From Ruegeria lacuscaerulensis ITI-1157 (GTDB taxonomy: Bacteria; Pseudomonadota; Alphaproteobacteria; Rhodobacterales; Rhodobacteraceae): 61,715 nucleotides of DNA. Positions 25,369 through 33,827 of the stretch are shown piece after piece. The DNA lies in contig GG704596.1 of NCBI GenBank assembly GCA_000161775.1, positions 2,008,331 through 2,070,045 on the forward strand, in the 5' to 3' direction. A program made the position numbers and the translations under genes. Numbering within the stretch: position 1 is the first letter of the stretch; each line of letters opens with the position of its first letter. A model generated the notes under the pieces. The model did not search any database and had not been told where the DNA came from. It worked only from the letters and a program-made list of their open reading frames with translations.

Positions 25369-26618
25369 CGGCCACCCTCCGCGATCTGCACCACGTTGTC
25401 TGCGCCACCTTCTACTAGCACCAGCACGAAACGCGCCCATGCCTCCAAGGCCTTCCGCTTTTCGTCGGCAAAATCATGGCGCTGATAAACTGCGACGATG
25501 CCGCCGCCGGTGCCGCTGACGTGGTTCAAGACGGCCTCCGTCACTCGAACCGGGATGCCCAGCCGTGCCATGCCGGTAGCTGCCGTGCGCCGCAGGTCGT
25601 GAAAGGTCCAGTGCGGAATCTCTATCGCCTCACCTGTTTCCGCCTCGGCAATCTCAGCCATGAACCGAGATAGCCTGTTCCGCGCCTTGAAATGGCCGCA
25701 GATGGGTGTTCTGCCGGTAGTGGTAAACAGCAGTCGGGAAGGGCTTTCGATCCGCTCCACGCTGCTTAGAACGTCTCGTGCGGCCTGAGACAGCGGCACT
25801 AGGTGTTCCCGCCCATTCTTGGTTCTCTGGGCGGATAGGTGCCATGCATCACCGTGCAGTTCGTCGTCGGTCATGCCCAGCACTTCGTTCAGGCGCTGAC
25901 CTGTCAAGAGCAAGGTTTGCCCTGCCTGCCGCCACGGGTATCCCGCCCGTTCACAGGCCTTCCAAAACCACCGGATCTCATCATCATTCAATACACGGTC
26001 GCGGCTCTTTTCCTTGGCAACTGGCTTCACGCCCTGGACCGGGGAAATGGGGATTGCATCACGCTCAAGGCACCAGTTGAAGAACCCGGACAGATACAGG
26101 CGCATTCGGTTCGCCGTGGTGATCCTGCCCGAGTCCGCAATCTTCTCCAGCAATTCGAGAATGTCGCGTTTCGTGACCTCGTGAATGTCGTGGTCGCCGT
26201 AGCGGGGTAGAAACTCGGTCTCCAAGCGCCGCTTGACCTCGCTGCCAGAGCGCAGCTTGGATAGGTGCCTCTTGGCGTATTGCTCAAGAAGGGTCTTCAC
26301 TTTGTCGCGCTCTGAAAGCTGCGCCTCTATCCGAGCGGCCTTTGCCTTCTTCTTTGCGGCGCTCGGATCGTTGCCGTGCTCTAGCGCTTCAATGGCTTCG
26401 GATGCCGCAGCACGAGCATCAGCGACACCCATGATCGGCCACTTGCCCAGCGTCAGCTTCTTGGGCCTGCCTGCGAAGCGGTATCTCAGCGCCCAGGACT
26501 TTGCGCCGCTCGGCTGCACCACGAGATAGAGACCGGCCAGTGCCGGATCGGGAATTTCGCGGCGGTTTTGCTCTGGTTTGACGGCCTCGACCGACTTGGT
26601 TGTGAGCGCCCTTGCCAT
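25365..26618 (-). CDS. Tyrosine site-specific integrase
   Basis: A 417-residue P4-type integrase. The N-terminal DUF4102 arm-binding domain (residues 1 to about 95, with YLVVQPSGAKSWALRYRF and KKLTLGKWP) is followed by a core-binding domain and the catalytic domain with R in LTGQRLNEVLG, HDLRR, LNH and the nucleophile Y in AVYQRHDF. It catalyses integration and excision between the 48-bp tRNA repeats. It begins about 170 bases from attR, the usual layout for this family. The full set of catalytic residues suggests that it is active. Confidence 0.95.
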   Translation of the reverse strand: MARALTTKSVEAVKPEQNRREIPDPALAGLYLVVQPSGAKSWALRYRFAGRPKKLTLGKWPIMGVADARAAASEAIEALEHGNDPSAAKKKAKAARIEAQLSERDKVKTLLEQYAKRHLSKLRSGSEVKRRLETEFLPRYGDHDIHEVTKRDILELLEKIADSGRITTANRMRLYLSGFFNWCLERDAIPISPVQGVKPVAKEKSRDRVLNDDEIRWFWKACERAGYPWRQAGQTLLLTGQRLNEVLGMTDDELHGDAWHLSAQRTKNGREHLVPLSQAARDVLSSVERIESPSRLLFTTTGRTPICGHFKARNRLSRFMAEIAEAETGEAIEIPHWTFHDLRRTAATGMARLGIPVRVTEAVLNHVSGTGGGIVAVYQRHDFADEKRKALEAWARFVLVLVEGGADNVVQIAEGGR

Positions 26619-26634
26619 AATCAGTCGGTCCTCT

Positions 26635-26653
26635 GGGGTAACGCTGGGGTAAC
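26635..26653 (+). repeat. Candidate integrase arm sites, right end
   Basis: GGGGTAACGCTG is followed by GGGGTAAC, starts 11 bases apart; an inverted GTTACCC lies at 26674-26680. The first 12-mer is identical to that at 17620-17631 near attL. Confidence 0.5.
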
Positions 26654-26784
26654 AGATTTGCTTGTATTGTCTTGTTACCCAAGGTTAGTAACGGAGCCTA
26701 ACAATGCAAGAAATAATATTGAAAATATGAGGAAAAAATAGTCAGACAGTTTTGCATTGTTAGGGGCTGTTTGGCCGGTGTATT

Positions 26785-26832
26785 TGATTTGTAATCAGTA
26801 GGTCCGCGGTTCGAGTCCGTGTGGGGGCACCA
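26785..26832 (+). repeat. attR: 48-bp direct repeat of tRNA-Thr 3' end
   Basis: Exact copy of 17504-17551, from TGATTTGTAATCAG to the CCA. Upstream of the anticodon stem the similarity to the tRNA stops, so this is not a working tRNA gene. Confidence 0.93.
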
Positions 26833-27084
26833 TCATACTTTTTCTGTCGCACATACCTTCCATCGCTTTGAATGGTAATGCAGTTTTAGGTGTCCGATAC
26901 CCCTCATTTTGCAAGATCCTAGAGGTTCCCAAAATACCAGTTCAAGGACTGCCCTTTTCCATTGTAAGTTAGAATTTTACTATATTTTATAAAAACTTCC
27001 GAGGAGCGTGATTGATGGTTCGTGACGGCGCCGAAAGTTGGCTGCACTTGCCCCAATTCTTGACCTAAACTCGTGCTATTTGCA

Positions 27085-27436
27085 TCCCTTTCGAGCGCGG
27101 CACCACACTGATCACGTGCAAGTTGCCCTTCGATGAATGAACCGAAACCTTCAGCACCGTGCGCCTGACCGGGGCGCGCATGGACCGTCTACCCACGACG
27201 TCAACATCCTTGAGGTGAGCTACGAACGTTAACGGCTGACTCAAAGCCAAGCGCGAATAGCCACCAAAGAAATCCTGAACGAATATCCATGCCTTGGCCC
27301 TCGCGGGCCAAGGCGGCCGGTCAACCGCCAGCTATGTGAGGAGCGCGGCCGACTGGCCGCCAGCGCTCGACACACCCATGCCCCAAATGGTCTAATTTTG
27401 CGCCGACCCATGGTCAATTTTAATTCCGCCGTTGAC
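27085..27436 (+). pseudogene. IS21-family remnant: istB C-terminus and IS end
   Basis: Read on the plus strand the sequence gives ERGTTLITCKLPFDE, a stop in place of Trp, then TETFSTVRLTGARMDRLP and, after a frame change, VNILEV: the C-terminal part of the IstB ATPase helper of IS21 elements. It is followed by the AT-richer TGGTCAATTTTAATTCCGCC type of sequence found at the ends of such elements. No transposase IstA gene is present. It is decayed by at least one stop and one frameshift. Confidence 0.6.
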
Positions 27437-27447
27437 GCTTTGCTTAG

Positions 27448-28668
27448 TCACGCTTCGATGATGTTATGCTCGGGACCGTAAGGGAATCCCGTGATGTTTT
27501 CGGATCCGTCTTCGCCAACGACCAGAATATCGTGCTCGCGATACCCACCTGCGCCCGGCTGACCTTCGGGGACCCACAGCATCGGTTCGATCGATACGAC
27601 CATTCCGGGTTCCAGCACCGTGTCGATGTCTTCGCGCAGTTCCAGCCCTGCCTCACGGCCGTAATAGTGGCTGAGGATGCCGAAGGAATGCCCATACCCG
27701 AACGAGCGGTATTGCAGCAGGCCCTGATCGGCGAATAACCGGTTGATCTCGGCGGTGATGCCGGAACAGGTCGCGCCGGGTTTGATCAGGCTCAGCCCCA
27801 GCTCGTGCGCGGCGACATTGGCCTGCCACAGGCGCAGGCTGTCGGCGTCGGGCTCGCCCAGGAACAGGGTGCGTTCCAGTGCGGTGTAATAGCCCGAGAT
27901 CATCGGGAAGGTGTTGAGCGACAGGATATCGCCTTTCTGCAGCGCCCGCTTGGTGACGGGGTTGTGCGCGCCGTCGGTGTTCAGGCCGGACTGGAACCAG
28001 ACCCAGGTGTCGCGGTACTCGGCGTCGGGATAGGCGCGGGCGATCTCGATCTCCATCGCATCGCGGCCGGCCATGGCGATCTCGATCTCGGTGGCACCTT
28101 CACGGATCTCGGCATGGATGGCCGCGCCGCCCACATCCGCCGTGCGTGCGCCGCCCTTGATCAACTCGATCTCTTCTGCCGATTTCACCATCCGCGCGGC
28201 CATCGTGTCGGGGGCGATGTCCACAAGCTCGGGCTGGTTCAGCATGGCCAGGGCCGTGTCGCGCGCAGCCAGCGTCATGTGGTCGCTTTCGATGCCGATC
28301 CGGCGGGCAGTCCCGATCAGGCTGGCCACGGCGCGCCAGTAGTTGTCGCGCTTCCAGTCGGTGTAGATCACGTTGTCCTCGACCGACCGGCGCCAGGGTT
28401 GGCCCGCGTCGATATTGGCTGACACGGTGGTGCAAGCGTCCTGCGTCACCACGCAGCCATAGGGCCGGCCGAAGGCGCAGTAAAGAAAGCCCGAGTAATA
28501 GGCGATGTTCTGCATTGACGTCAGCAGAACGACCGGGATGTCCCGCTGCGCCATGATGGCGCGCAGTTTGGCCAGCCGGCGGTCGTACTCGGCCAGGCTG
28601 AAGGGCAGGGGGGCCTTGTCACCGTTGTGGCAGGTGAAGAATTCCGGGCGATTTGAAAGGTCTGTCAT
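27448..28668 (-). CDS. Creatinase (creatine amidinohydrolase)
   Basis: A 406-residue M24-fold enzyme closely matching Pseudomonas creatinase, which splits creatine into sarcosine and urea. Catalytic H235 (GAHNPVT), E265 and E361, and the carboxylate-binding R68 and R338, correspond to H232, E262, E358, R64 and R335 of the Pseudomonas enzyme. As expected for creatinase, the metal ligands of M24 peptidases are not kept. The start at MTDLSNRPEF is the last ATG before the conserved part. It is the last gene of a minus-strand run with an ABC importer, which would supply the substrate. A related guanidino or betaine-like substrate cannot be excluded. Confidence 0.9.
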   Translation of the reverse strand: MTDLSNRPEFFTCHNGDKAPLPFSLAEYDRRLAKLRAIMAQRDIPVVLLTSMQNIAYYSGFLYCAFGRPYGCVVTQDACTTVSANIDAGQPWRRSVEDNVIYTDWKRDNYWRAVASLIGTARRIGIESDHMTLAARDTALAMLNQPELVDIAPDTMAARMVKSAEEIELIKGGARTADVGGAAIHAEIREGATEIEIAMAGRDAMEIEIARAYPDAEYRDTWVWFQSGLNTDGAHNPVTKRALQKGDILSLNTFPMISGYYTALERTLFLGEPDADSLRLWQANVAAHELGLSLIKPGATCSGITAEINRLFADQGLLQYRSFGYGHSFGILSHYYGREAGLELREDIDTVLEPGMVVSIEPMLWVPEGQPGAGGYREHDILVVGEDGSENITGFPYGPEHNIIEA

Positions 28669-28831
28669 GTGCTCTCTCGATTCTTTGCCGGACGTGCAAA
28701 GCCCGGCCACATGTCCCGGCGTACAGGACAGGCGGTCTCGGGCTCCGAGAGCCGATCACCCCCTTGGGCGCTGCGACGCCATCGCAGCAGGGGGCGAACA
28801 AGCAAATCGTTAGATCAGGCCACGCCGCCGG

Positions 28832-30043
28832 TCAAGCCGGCGTCAGCCCACGCAGCCGCTCCGACCTCCGCCGCAGCAACTCGACCGTGGTCAGCAGGGC
28901 GATCGAGATGACGACGAGGATCGTGGCCACGGCCAGGATGGTCGGGCTGATCTGCTCGCGCAGGCCGGTGAACATTTGCCACGGCAGGGTTTTCTGGCTG
29001 GCCGATCCGACGAACAGCACCACGACCACCTCATCGAACGAGGTGATGAAGGCGAACAGCCCGCCCGAGATCACGCCCGGCAGGATCAGCGGCATCTGGA
29101 TCTTGAAGAAGGTCCGCACCGGGCCCGCACCCATATTCGCGGCGGCGCGCGTCAAAGACCGGTCAAAGCCCACCAGTGTGGCGGTCACGGTGATGATGAC
29201 GAAGGGAATACCCAGAACGGCGTGGGCCAGGATCACCTTGAGGTAGCCCACGAAAGTTTTGTTGAAGCCCAGCGTGCCTTCGAGGAACCGGCCGATGTCG
29301 CTGTAGAAGAAGAACATACCCGTGGCCGAAATGATCAGGGGCACGATCATCGGCGAAATCAGGATGGCCATGATCGCCCGCCGCCCGGGCACATGCGACT
29401 GGCTCAGGCCGATGGCGGCCAGCGTTCCCAGTGAGACCGAGATGATCGTGGCGATGGGCGCGATGATCAGCGAGTTCTTGAAGCTGCGCTGCCATTCGTT
29501 GTTGGTGAAGAAATCCTGGTAATGCTTCAGCGAATACCCCTCGGGGTCCAGCCGCAGCATTTCCGGGGTGAAGGTAAAGAAGTCCTGCGCGTTGAAAGAC
29601 AGCGGCAGAACCACCAGGATCGGCGTGATCAGGAAAACGAAGATCGCCCCGCAGATCACCCGGAACAGGTAGTGAAAGAACACCTGCTGCGCTGTGAGAT
29701 AGGGCAGCAGTTTGCGGCGATACCGGCCCTCGTACAGCCAATAGGTGAACCAGACAAAGAACCAGCCGCCCAGCAACCCCAGGATACCGCCCCCGATGCC
29801 CGTGAACAGAAAGCCCGCCAAGCCGAAGCCAAGGATGTTGATCCAATAGGCCAGTCGCTCGTTCCTGAGCACCGAGATGTAAAACCAGGCGAGCCCGGCG
29901 GTCAGAATGGCGCCGCCGATCATGCCCATTGGCACCGAACCGTTGCCCGCGCCGACAAAGATGCCGGCAAAGGCTCCGGCCAGGGCGACGCTGGGCAGGA
30001 CCATCGACAGGGGTTTGCGCGAAATCGGAGTCAGAGCGGCCAT
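28832..30043 (-). CDS. Polyamine-type ABC transporter permease (PotC-like) with N-terminal extension
   Basis: A 403-residue inner membrane permease. The C-terminal 270 residues are a normal PotC-like permease with the EAA-type loop (TRAAANMGAGPVRTFFKIQMPLILPG). The first 120 residues are an extra region with about four membrane helices (SVALAGAFAGIFVGAG, ILTAGLAWFYISVL, INILGFGLAGFLFTGIGGGILGLLGG), so the protein is well above the usual 260-280 residues. It begins five bases after the partner permease stop. Together with the partner, the ATPase and the binding protein it forms a complete importer. Confidence 0.9.
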   Translation of the reverse strand: MAALTPISRKPLSMVLPSVALAGAFAGIFVGAGNGSVPMGMIGGAILTAGLAWFYISVLRNERLAYWINILGFGLAGFLFTGIGGGILGLLGGWFFVWFTYWLYEGRYRRKLLPYLTAQQVFFHYLFRVICGAIFVFLITPILVVLPLSFNAQDFFTFTPEMLRLDPEGYSLKHYQDFFTNNEWQRSFKNSLIIAPIATIISVSLGTLAAIGLSQSHVPGRRAIMAILISPMIVPLIISATGMFFFYSDIGRFLEGTLGFNKTFVGYLKVILAHAVLGIPFVIITVTATLVGFDRSLTRAAANMGAGPVRTFFKIQMPLILPGVISGGLFAFITSFDEVVVVLFVGSASQKTLPWQMFTGLREQISPTILAVATILVVISIALLTTVELLRRRSERLRGLTPA

Positions 30044-30048
30044 GTCGG

Positions 30049-31323
30049 TTATCCCAGCTTCACGTTGTCGATGCCCACGATCTTGTCGTAGACCCAGTAG
30101 AGGATCAGAACCACCGCCAGCAGGATCGTCCCCAAGGCTGCTGCCAGGCCCCAGTTCAGAGATGACGAGATGTGGTAGGCGATCCGGTTCGAAATGAAGA
30201 CGCCCTTGGTGCCGCCGACGATTTCGGGCGTGATGTAGTAGCCGATGGCCAGGATGAACACGAGGATCGAGCCCGCCCCGATGCCCGGAATGGACTGCGG
30301 GAAATAGATCCGCCAGAACGTGGTCCAGTTCGTCGCGCCCATGGATTTGGCGGCGCGGGTGTAGGATGGCGGGATCGTCTGCATCACCGAATACATCGGC
30401 AAAATCATGAACGGCAGCAGGATGTGCGTCATCGCGATGATCGTGCCGATCTGGTTGTTGATGATGATCAACCGCGCATCATCGGCCACAAGCCCCAGCC
30501 AGACCAGCGTGTCATTGATCACGCCTTGCTGCTGCAGCATCACCTTCCATGCAGACGTGCGCACCAGAAGCGATGTCCAGAACGGCAGCAGAACCAGGAT
30601 CATCAGCATATTCGACACGCGCGTCGGCTGCGTCGCCAGCAGGTAGCTGACCGGATAGGCCAACAGGATGCAGGCTCCGGTGATGACCAGCGACATGAAC
30701 AACGTGCGGCCGAACAGTTTGACCAGGATGCGCTTGTCTTCGGGTTGCATCCGCGGGCCATCGGGGGTGCGCCGCATGTCGACCGCGTTCAGGAAATAGC
30801 CATTGGTGATCGGCACCGAATGGGTCTTGATCACCTGCCAGGTCTTCACGTCTCCCCAGCCGTCGTGGATGTCGATCAGCTTCTCCTTGAACGGCCCATC
30901 GGTTTCGGGGTCCAGCTTCTTGATCTGCCTGCCGGAACGCCGGAACAGAGACGACATGCCCGTTTCTTCGTAGTTCAGTCGAGAGCCAAGTCGGGTGTGT
31001 TCCTTGTTCTCGATCGCGACGATCATGTCGCGGACAAAGGCCTCATAGACGTTCTCATCCGGCAACTCACCGCTTTTCTCGTCCCAGCTTTGCAGGGCGT
31101 CGACAGTCAGCGGCAGCGTGTCCCGAACGATGCTGTTTTCCACCGACCGGAACAGCATCGAGCCGATCGGAACGATGAACGAGACGAGGACGAAGATCAG
31201 CAAGGGGGCAATCAAGAACAGCGCGCGCAGTTTCTGCCGCCTCAGCGAGCGCGCCAGAGACTGTTTCAGTGGCGTTCCATCCGCTGCCAGCATCGGCCCT
31301 GCGGTTTGGCTTGCGTCAGTCAT
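30049..31323 (-). CDS. Polyamine-type ABC transporter permease (PotB-like)
   Basis: A 424-residue inner membrane permease. The EAA loop is visible (YTRAAKSMGATNWTTFWRIYFPQSIPG). A periplasmic insert of about 150 residues sits between the first membrane helix (residues about 35-55, LFLIAPLLIFVLVSFIVPIG) and the permease core, which is longer than in E. coli PotB. The start MTDASQTAG is chosen over an open extension. It pairs with the PotC-like permease and lies downstream of the binding protein gene after a strong hairpin. Confidence 0.9.
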   Translation of the reverse strand: MTDASQTAGPMLAADGTPLKQSLARSLRRQKLRALFLIAPLLIFVLVSFIVPIGSMLFRSVENSIVRDTLPLTVDALQSWDEKSGELPDENVYEAFVRDMIVAIENKEHTRLGSRLNYEETGMSSLFRRSGRQIKKLDPETDGPFKEKLIDIHDGWGDVKTWQVIKTHSVPITNGYFLNAVDMRRTPDGPRMQPEDKRILVKLFGRTLFMSLVITGACILLAYPVSYLLATQPTRVSNMLMILVLLPFWTSLLVRTSAWKVMLQQQGVINDTLVWLGLVADDARLIIINNQIGTIIAMTHILLPFMILPMYSVMQTIPPSYTRAAKSMGATNWTTFWRIYFPQSIPGIGAGSILVFILAIGYYITPEIVGGTKGVFISNRIAYHISSSLNWGLAAALGTILLAVVLILYWVYDKIVGIDNVKLG

Positions 31324-31349
31324 TCGTGCCCCTTGAATTCGATTGGGTC

Positions 31350-31377
31350 GGGTTGGGGCGACAGGCCGCCCCAACCC
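31350..31377. other. Strong stem-loop between binding protein and permease genes
   Basis: A perfect 11-bp stem GGGTTGGGGCG / CGCCCCAACCC with loop ACAGGC. The T run follows on the plus strand, opposite to the operon, so on the operon message it is a hairpin without a U tail. Such a structure after a binding protein gene commonly protects that message from 3' decay and raises binding protein over permease levels. Confidence 0.6.
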
Positions 31378-31399
31378 GTTTTTGTTGCGTCAGATGCGC

Positions 31400-32494
31400 T
31401 TATTGCGCCAGCCACGCCTGGAATTTGGCGTCGATGTCGTCGCGGTAGTCAGCCCAGAACTCGTAATTGTACAGGAACGTGTTCTTCGCGTTGTTCGGGT
31501 CGGTCGGCATGTGCGGTGCCATGTCGATGCCCAGCTCCGCATGCTTGCCCACCAGCGGTGCCGACGATTTGCGTGCCGGGCCGTACGAGATGTACTTGGC
31601 CTGATCGGCCAGGCGCTGGGTGTCGGTTGCAAAGTAGATGAAGTCCAGCGCGCGCTGCTTGCGCTCTTCGCTGAGGCCCGCGGGAATGATCCAACCGTCG
31701 AGGTCAAACACCTGCGCGTCCCACAGCATGGCAACGGGCTGCTTCTGTTCTTCGATCAGGCTGAACAGGCGACCGTTGTAGGTCGACCCCATGACGACCT
31801 CGCCATCGGCCAGCAGCTGCGGCGTATCGGCGCCGGCCGACCACCACACGACGCTGTCCTTGATGGTGTCCAGCTTTTTCAGGGCGCGGTCCTGGCCTTC
31901 GTCGGTTGCCAGAACGTCATAGACCTCGTCCTTCGGGACGCCGTCACACAACAGGGCCCATTCCATGTTGTTGATCGGGCGCTTCTCCAGCGAACGCTTG
32001 CCCGGATAGGCCTCGAGGTCGAACACATCGCAGATGTCATCCGGCGGCGTGTCGCCGACCAGATCGGTGCGATAACCGAAGGTGGTCGAATAGACGATCT
32101 GCGGGATGAAGCACTCGCTGACCAGCAGGTCGCCGAAGTCTTCGGATGCCGGGGTGCCGTCAGGCGCGGGGGCCAGATGGGTGTCCGGGTCGATTTCCAT
32201 CGCCAGGCCTTCGTCGCACAGGCGAATGGCGTCCGAGGCGACCACGTCGACCACATCCCAGGTGATGTTGCCCGCCTCGTTCATGGCGCGCAGCTTGGCC
32301 ACGGCCTCGGCCGAGCTTTCGTCCCAGACGATGTTCACGTCGGGGTGCATTTCCATATACGGCTCGGCATAGGCCTTTTGCTGCGACGCCTGATAGGCAC
32401 CGCCCCAGGACACGAGGGTCATGTCCTCGGCCGAGGCCGCACCGGCCGTGATGGCCGCAGCCGCAGCCGACAGCAGGAAATTCGTTGGTTTCAT
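31400..32494 (-). CDS. Extracellular solute-binding protein (PotD-like)
   Basis: A 364-residue periplasmic binding protein. The signal peptide (MKPTNFLLSAAAAAITAGAASA) is followed by the mature start EDMTLVSWGGAYQ, typical of family 1 polyamine/iron-type binding proteins. Segments such as VWDESSAEAVAKLRAMNEAG and KYISYGPARKSS fit. It captures the substrate for the importer; the usual polyamine-binding acidic residues cannot be judged by eye. Given the creatinase and EutA/EutB-like genes in the same run, the ligand may be creatine or another small cationic or zwitterionic compound. Confidence 0.9.
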   Translation of the reverse strand: MKPTNFLLSAAAAAITAGAASAEDMTLVSWGGAYQASQQKAYAEPYMEMHPDVNIVWDESSAEAVAKLRAMNEAGNITWDVVDVVASDAIRLCDEGLAMEIDPDTHLAPAPDGTPASEDFGDLLVSECFIPQIVYSTTFGYRTDLVGDTPPDDICDVFDLEAYPGKRSLEKRPINNMEWALLCDGVPKDEVYDVLATDEGQDRALKKLDTIKDSVVWWSAGADTPQLLADGEVVMGSTYNGRLFSLIEEQKQPVAMLWDAQVFDLDGWIIPAGLSEERKQRALDFIYFATDTQRLADQAKYISYGPARKSSAPLVGKHAELGIDMAPHMPTDPNNAKNTFLYNYEFWADYRDDIDAKFQAWLAQ

Positions 32495-32594
32495 GTTAAA
32501 CTCCCAGTTGTTCCCGTTGTTGTCTTCGGTCGACCGACGCACGGGGTTTCGTCGGCCGATCCTTCCGAGTTGACCGTCTGACGCTGCAGGGCGC

Positions 32595-33695
32595 TCAGGC
32601 GTCCAGCGCGCGACAGTCCTTTGCCAGCCAGCCGATCTCGATCTCCTGGCCGGGTTGCAGGCGAACAGCGTCCGGTGCGTTGCGGGTCTTGACGATGAAC
32701 TCGTCATTGCCGGCCACCGACATGCGGAACCGGAACACGTCGCCCATGTAGATGAATTCGCGCACGACAGCCTTGAGCGTATGCGCGTCCGGGCTGAGGC
32801 GGTCTTTGTTGAACTCGACCCGCTCGGGCCGGATCGACACCTTGGTGCGCTCGCCGGGTTGATGGACGTTGATCGGCACAGCGTCGATTTCCGAGCCGTC
32901 GTCCAGGGTCACGATGCAGGTATCACCGTCGATGGATTTCACCACGCCTTCCATGGTGTTGTTTTCGCCGATGAATTGCGCGACGAAACTGTTTTCCGGC
33001 TCTTCGTACAATTGATCAGGCGGGGCCAGCTGTTGAATGCGGCCGTCGTCGAAGACGGCGACGCGATCCGACATCGTCAGCGCCTCGGTCTGGTCATGAG
33101 TCACATAGACGGTGGTGATACCCAAGTCGTGTGCCAGACGGGTAATCTCGAACTGCATGTGTTCGCGCAGCTGCTTGTCCAGCGCGCCCAGCGGCTCGTC
33201 CATCAGCACCAGTTCCGGCTCGAACACCAGTGCGCGCGCCAGGGCGATGCGCTGCTGCTGGCCACCCGACAACTGAGCGGGTCGGCGATTGCCGAATGCA
33301 CCCATCTGCACCATGTCCAGCGCCCGCTGCACTTTCGCCTCGCGCTCGGATCTGCCGATCTTGCGCACCTCGAGCGGGAACGAGAGGTTCTCGGCCACCG
33401 TCATGTGCGGAAACAGGGCATAGTTCTGGAAAACCATGCCGATTCCACGTTTGTGCGGAGGGATGTTGTTGATCGGCTTGCCGCCCAGAAGGATCTCGCC
33501 ATGCGTGGCGGTTTCGAACCCGGCCAACATCATCAGGCAGGTCGTCTTGCCCGAGCCTGACGGCCCAAGCATTGTCAGGAACTCGCCTTTCGGCATCGCA
33601 AGGTTGAGATCTTTGACGACAAGCGTTTCGCCGTCGTACGATTTTTGAACGCGTTGAAACTCGACAAACGCGCCTTCGTTGGTTGTGTCGGTCAC
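32595..33695 (-). CDS. Polyamine-type ABC transporter ATP-binding protein (PotA-like)
   Basis: A 366-residue ATPase. Walker A GPSGSGKTT, the Q-loop in GMVFQNYALFPH, the signature LSGGQQQR, Walker B LVLMDEPLGALD and the switch histidine in VYVTHDQTE are all present, followed by a C-terminal TOBE domain (from about residue 270). I chose the GTG at 33695 because GGGGG lies six bases upstream and homologues start MTDT; an ATG at 33743 is open but has a poorer site. It powers the importer encoded by the next three genes. Confidence 0.92.
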   Translation of the reverse strand: MTDTTNEGAFVEFQRVQKSYDGETLVVKDLNLAMPKGEFLTMLGPSGSGKTTCLMMLAGFETATHGEILLGGKPINNIPPHKRGIGMVFQNYALFPHMTVAENLSFPLEVRKIGRSEREAKVQRALDMVQMGAFGNRRPAQLSGGQQQRIALARALVFEPELVLMDEPLGALDKQLREHMQFEITRLAHDLGITTVYVTHDQTEALTMSDRVAVFDDGRIQQLAPPDQLYEEPENSFVAQFIGENNTMEGVVKSIDGDTCIVTLDDGSEIDAVPINVHQPGERTKVSIRPERVEFNKDRLSPDAHTLKAVVREFIYMGDVFRFRMSVAGNDEFIVKTRNAPDAVRLQPGQEIEIGWLAKDCRALDA

Positions 33696-33827
33696 AAGAC
33701 CCCCTGTTGTGTCAATTGATGATCCGTTCGTTTCGGATTTCATTGATCTTTGCGCTTGATTAAGACGCAGCCGGCGACAGCTTGCAAGACTCAATGGCAA
33801 AATCGGCCGCCGGTGCCCGGGAATTGT

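Larger units (their letters stand above)
17504..26832. mobile_element. Integrated phage-satellite-like element at tRNA-Thr
   Basis: About 9.3 kb lies between two identical 48-bp copies of the tRNA-Thr 3' half. The tyrosine integrase at the right end starts about 170 bases from the right copy. Content from left to right: small gene, XRE regulator, AT-rich cargo gene, ParB-like fragment, tape measure, small terminase, HK97-type capsid, winged-helix gene with iteron-like units, HNH-like zinc finger, AlpA-type regulator, a gene of unknown function, integrase. No large terminase, portal, head protease, baseplate or lysis gene is seen. That fits a phage satellite (PICI-like) or a deleted prophage. 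Confidence 0.85.

Noticed and set aside
27065..27250. A 61-residue minus-strand frame
   Set aside because: The plus strand of the same bases gives recognisable IstB residues, so the minus frame is incidental.
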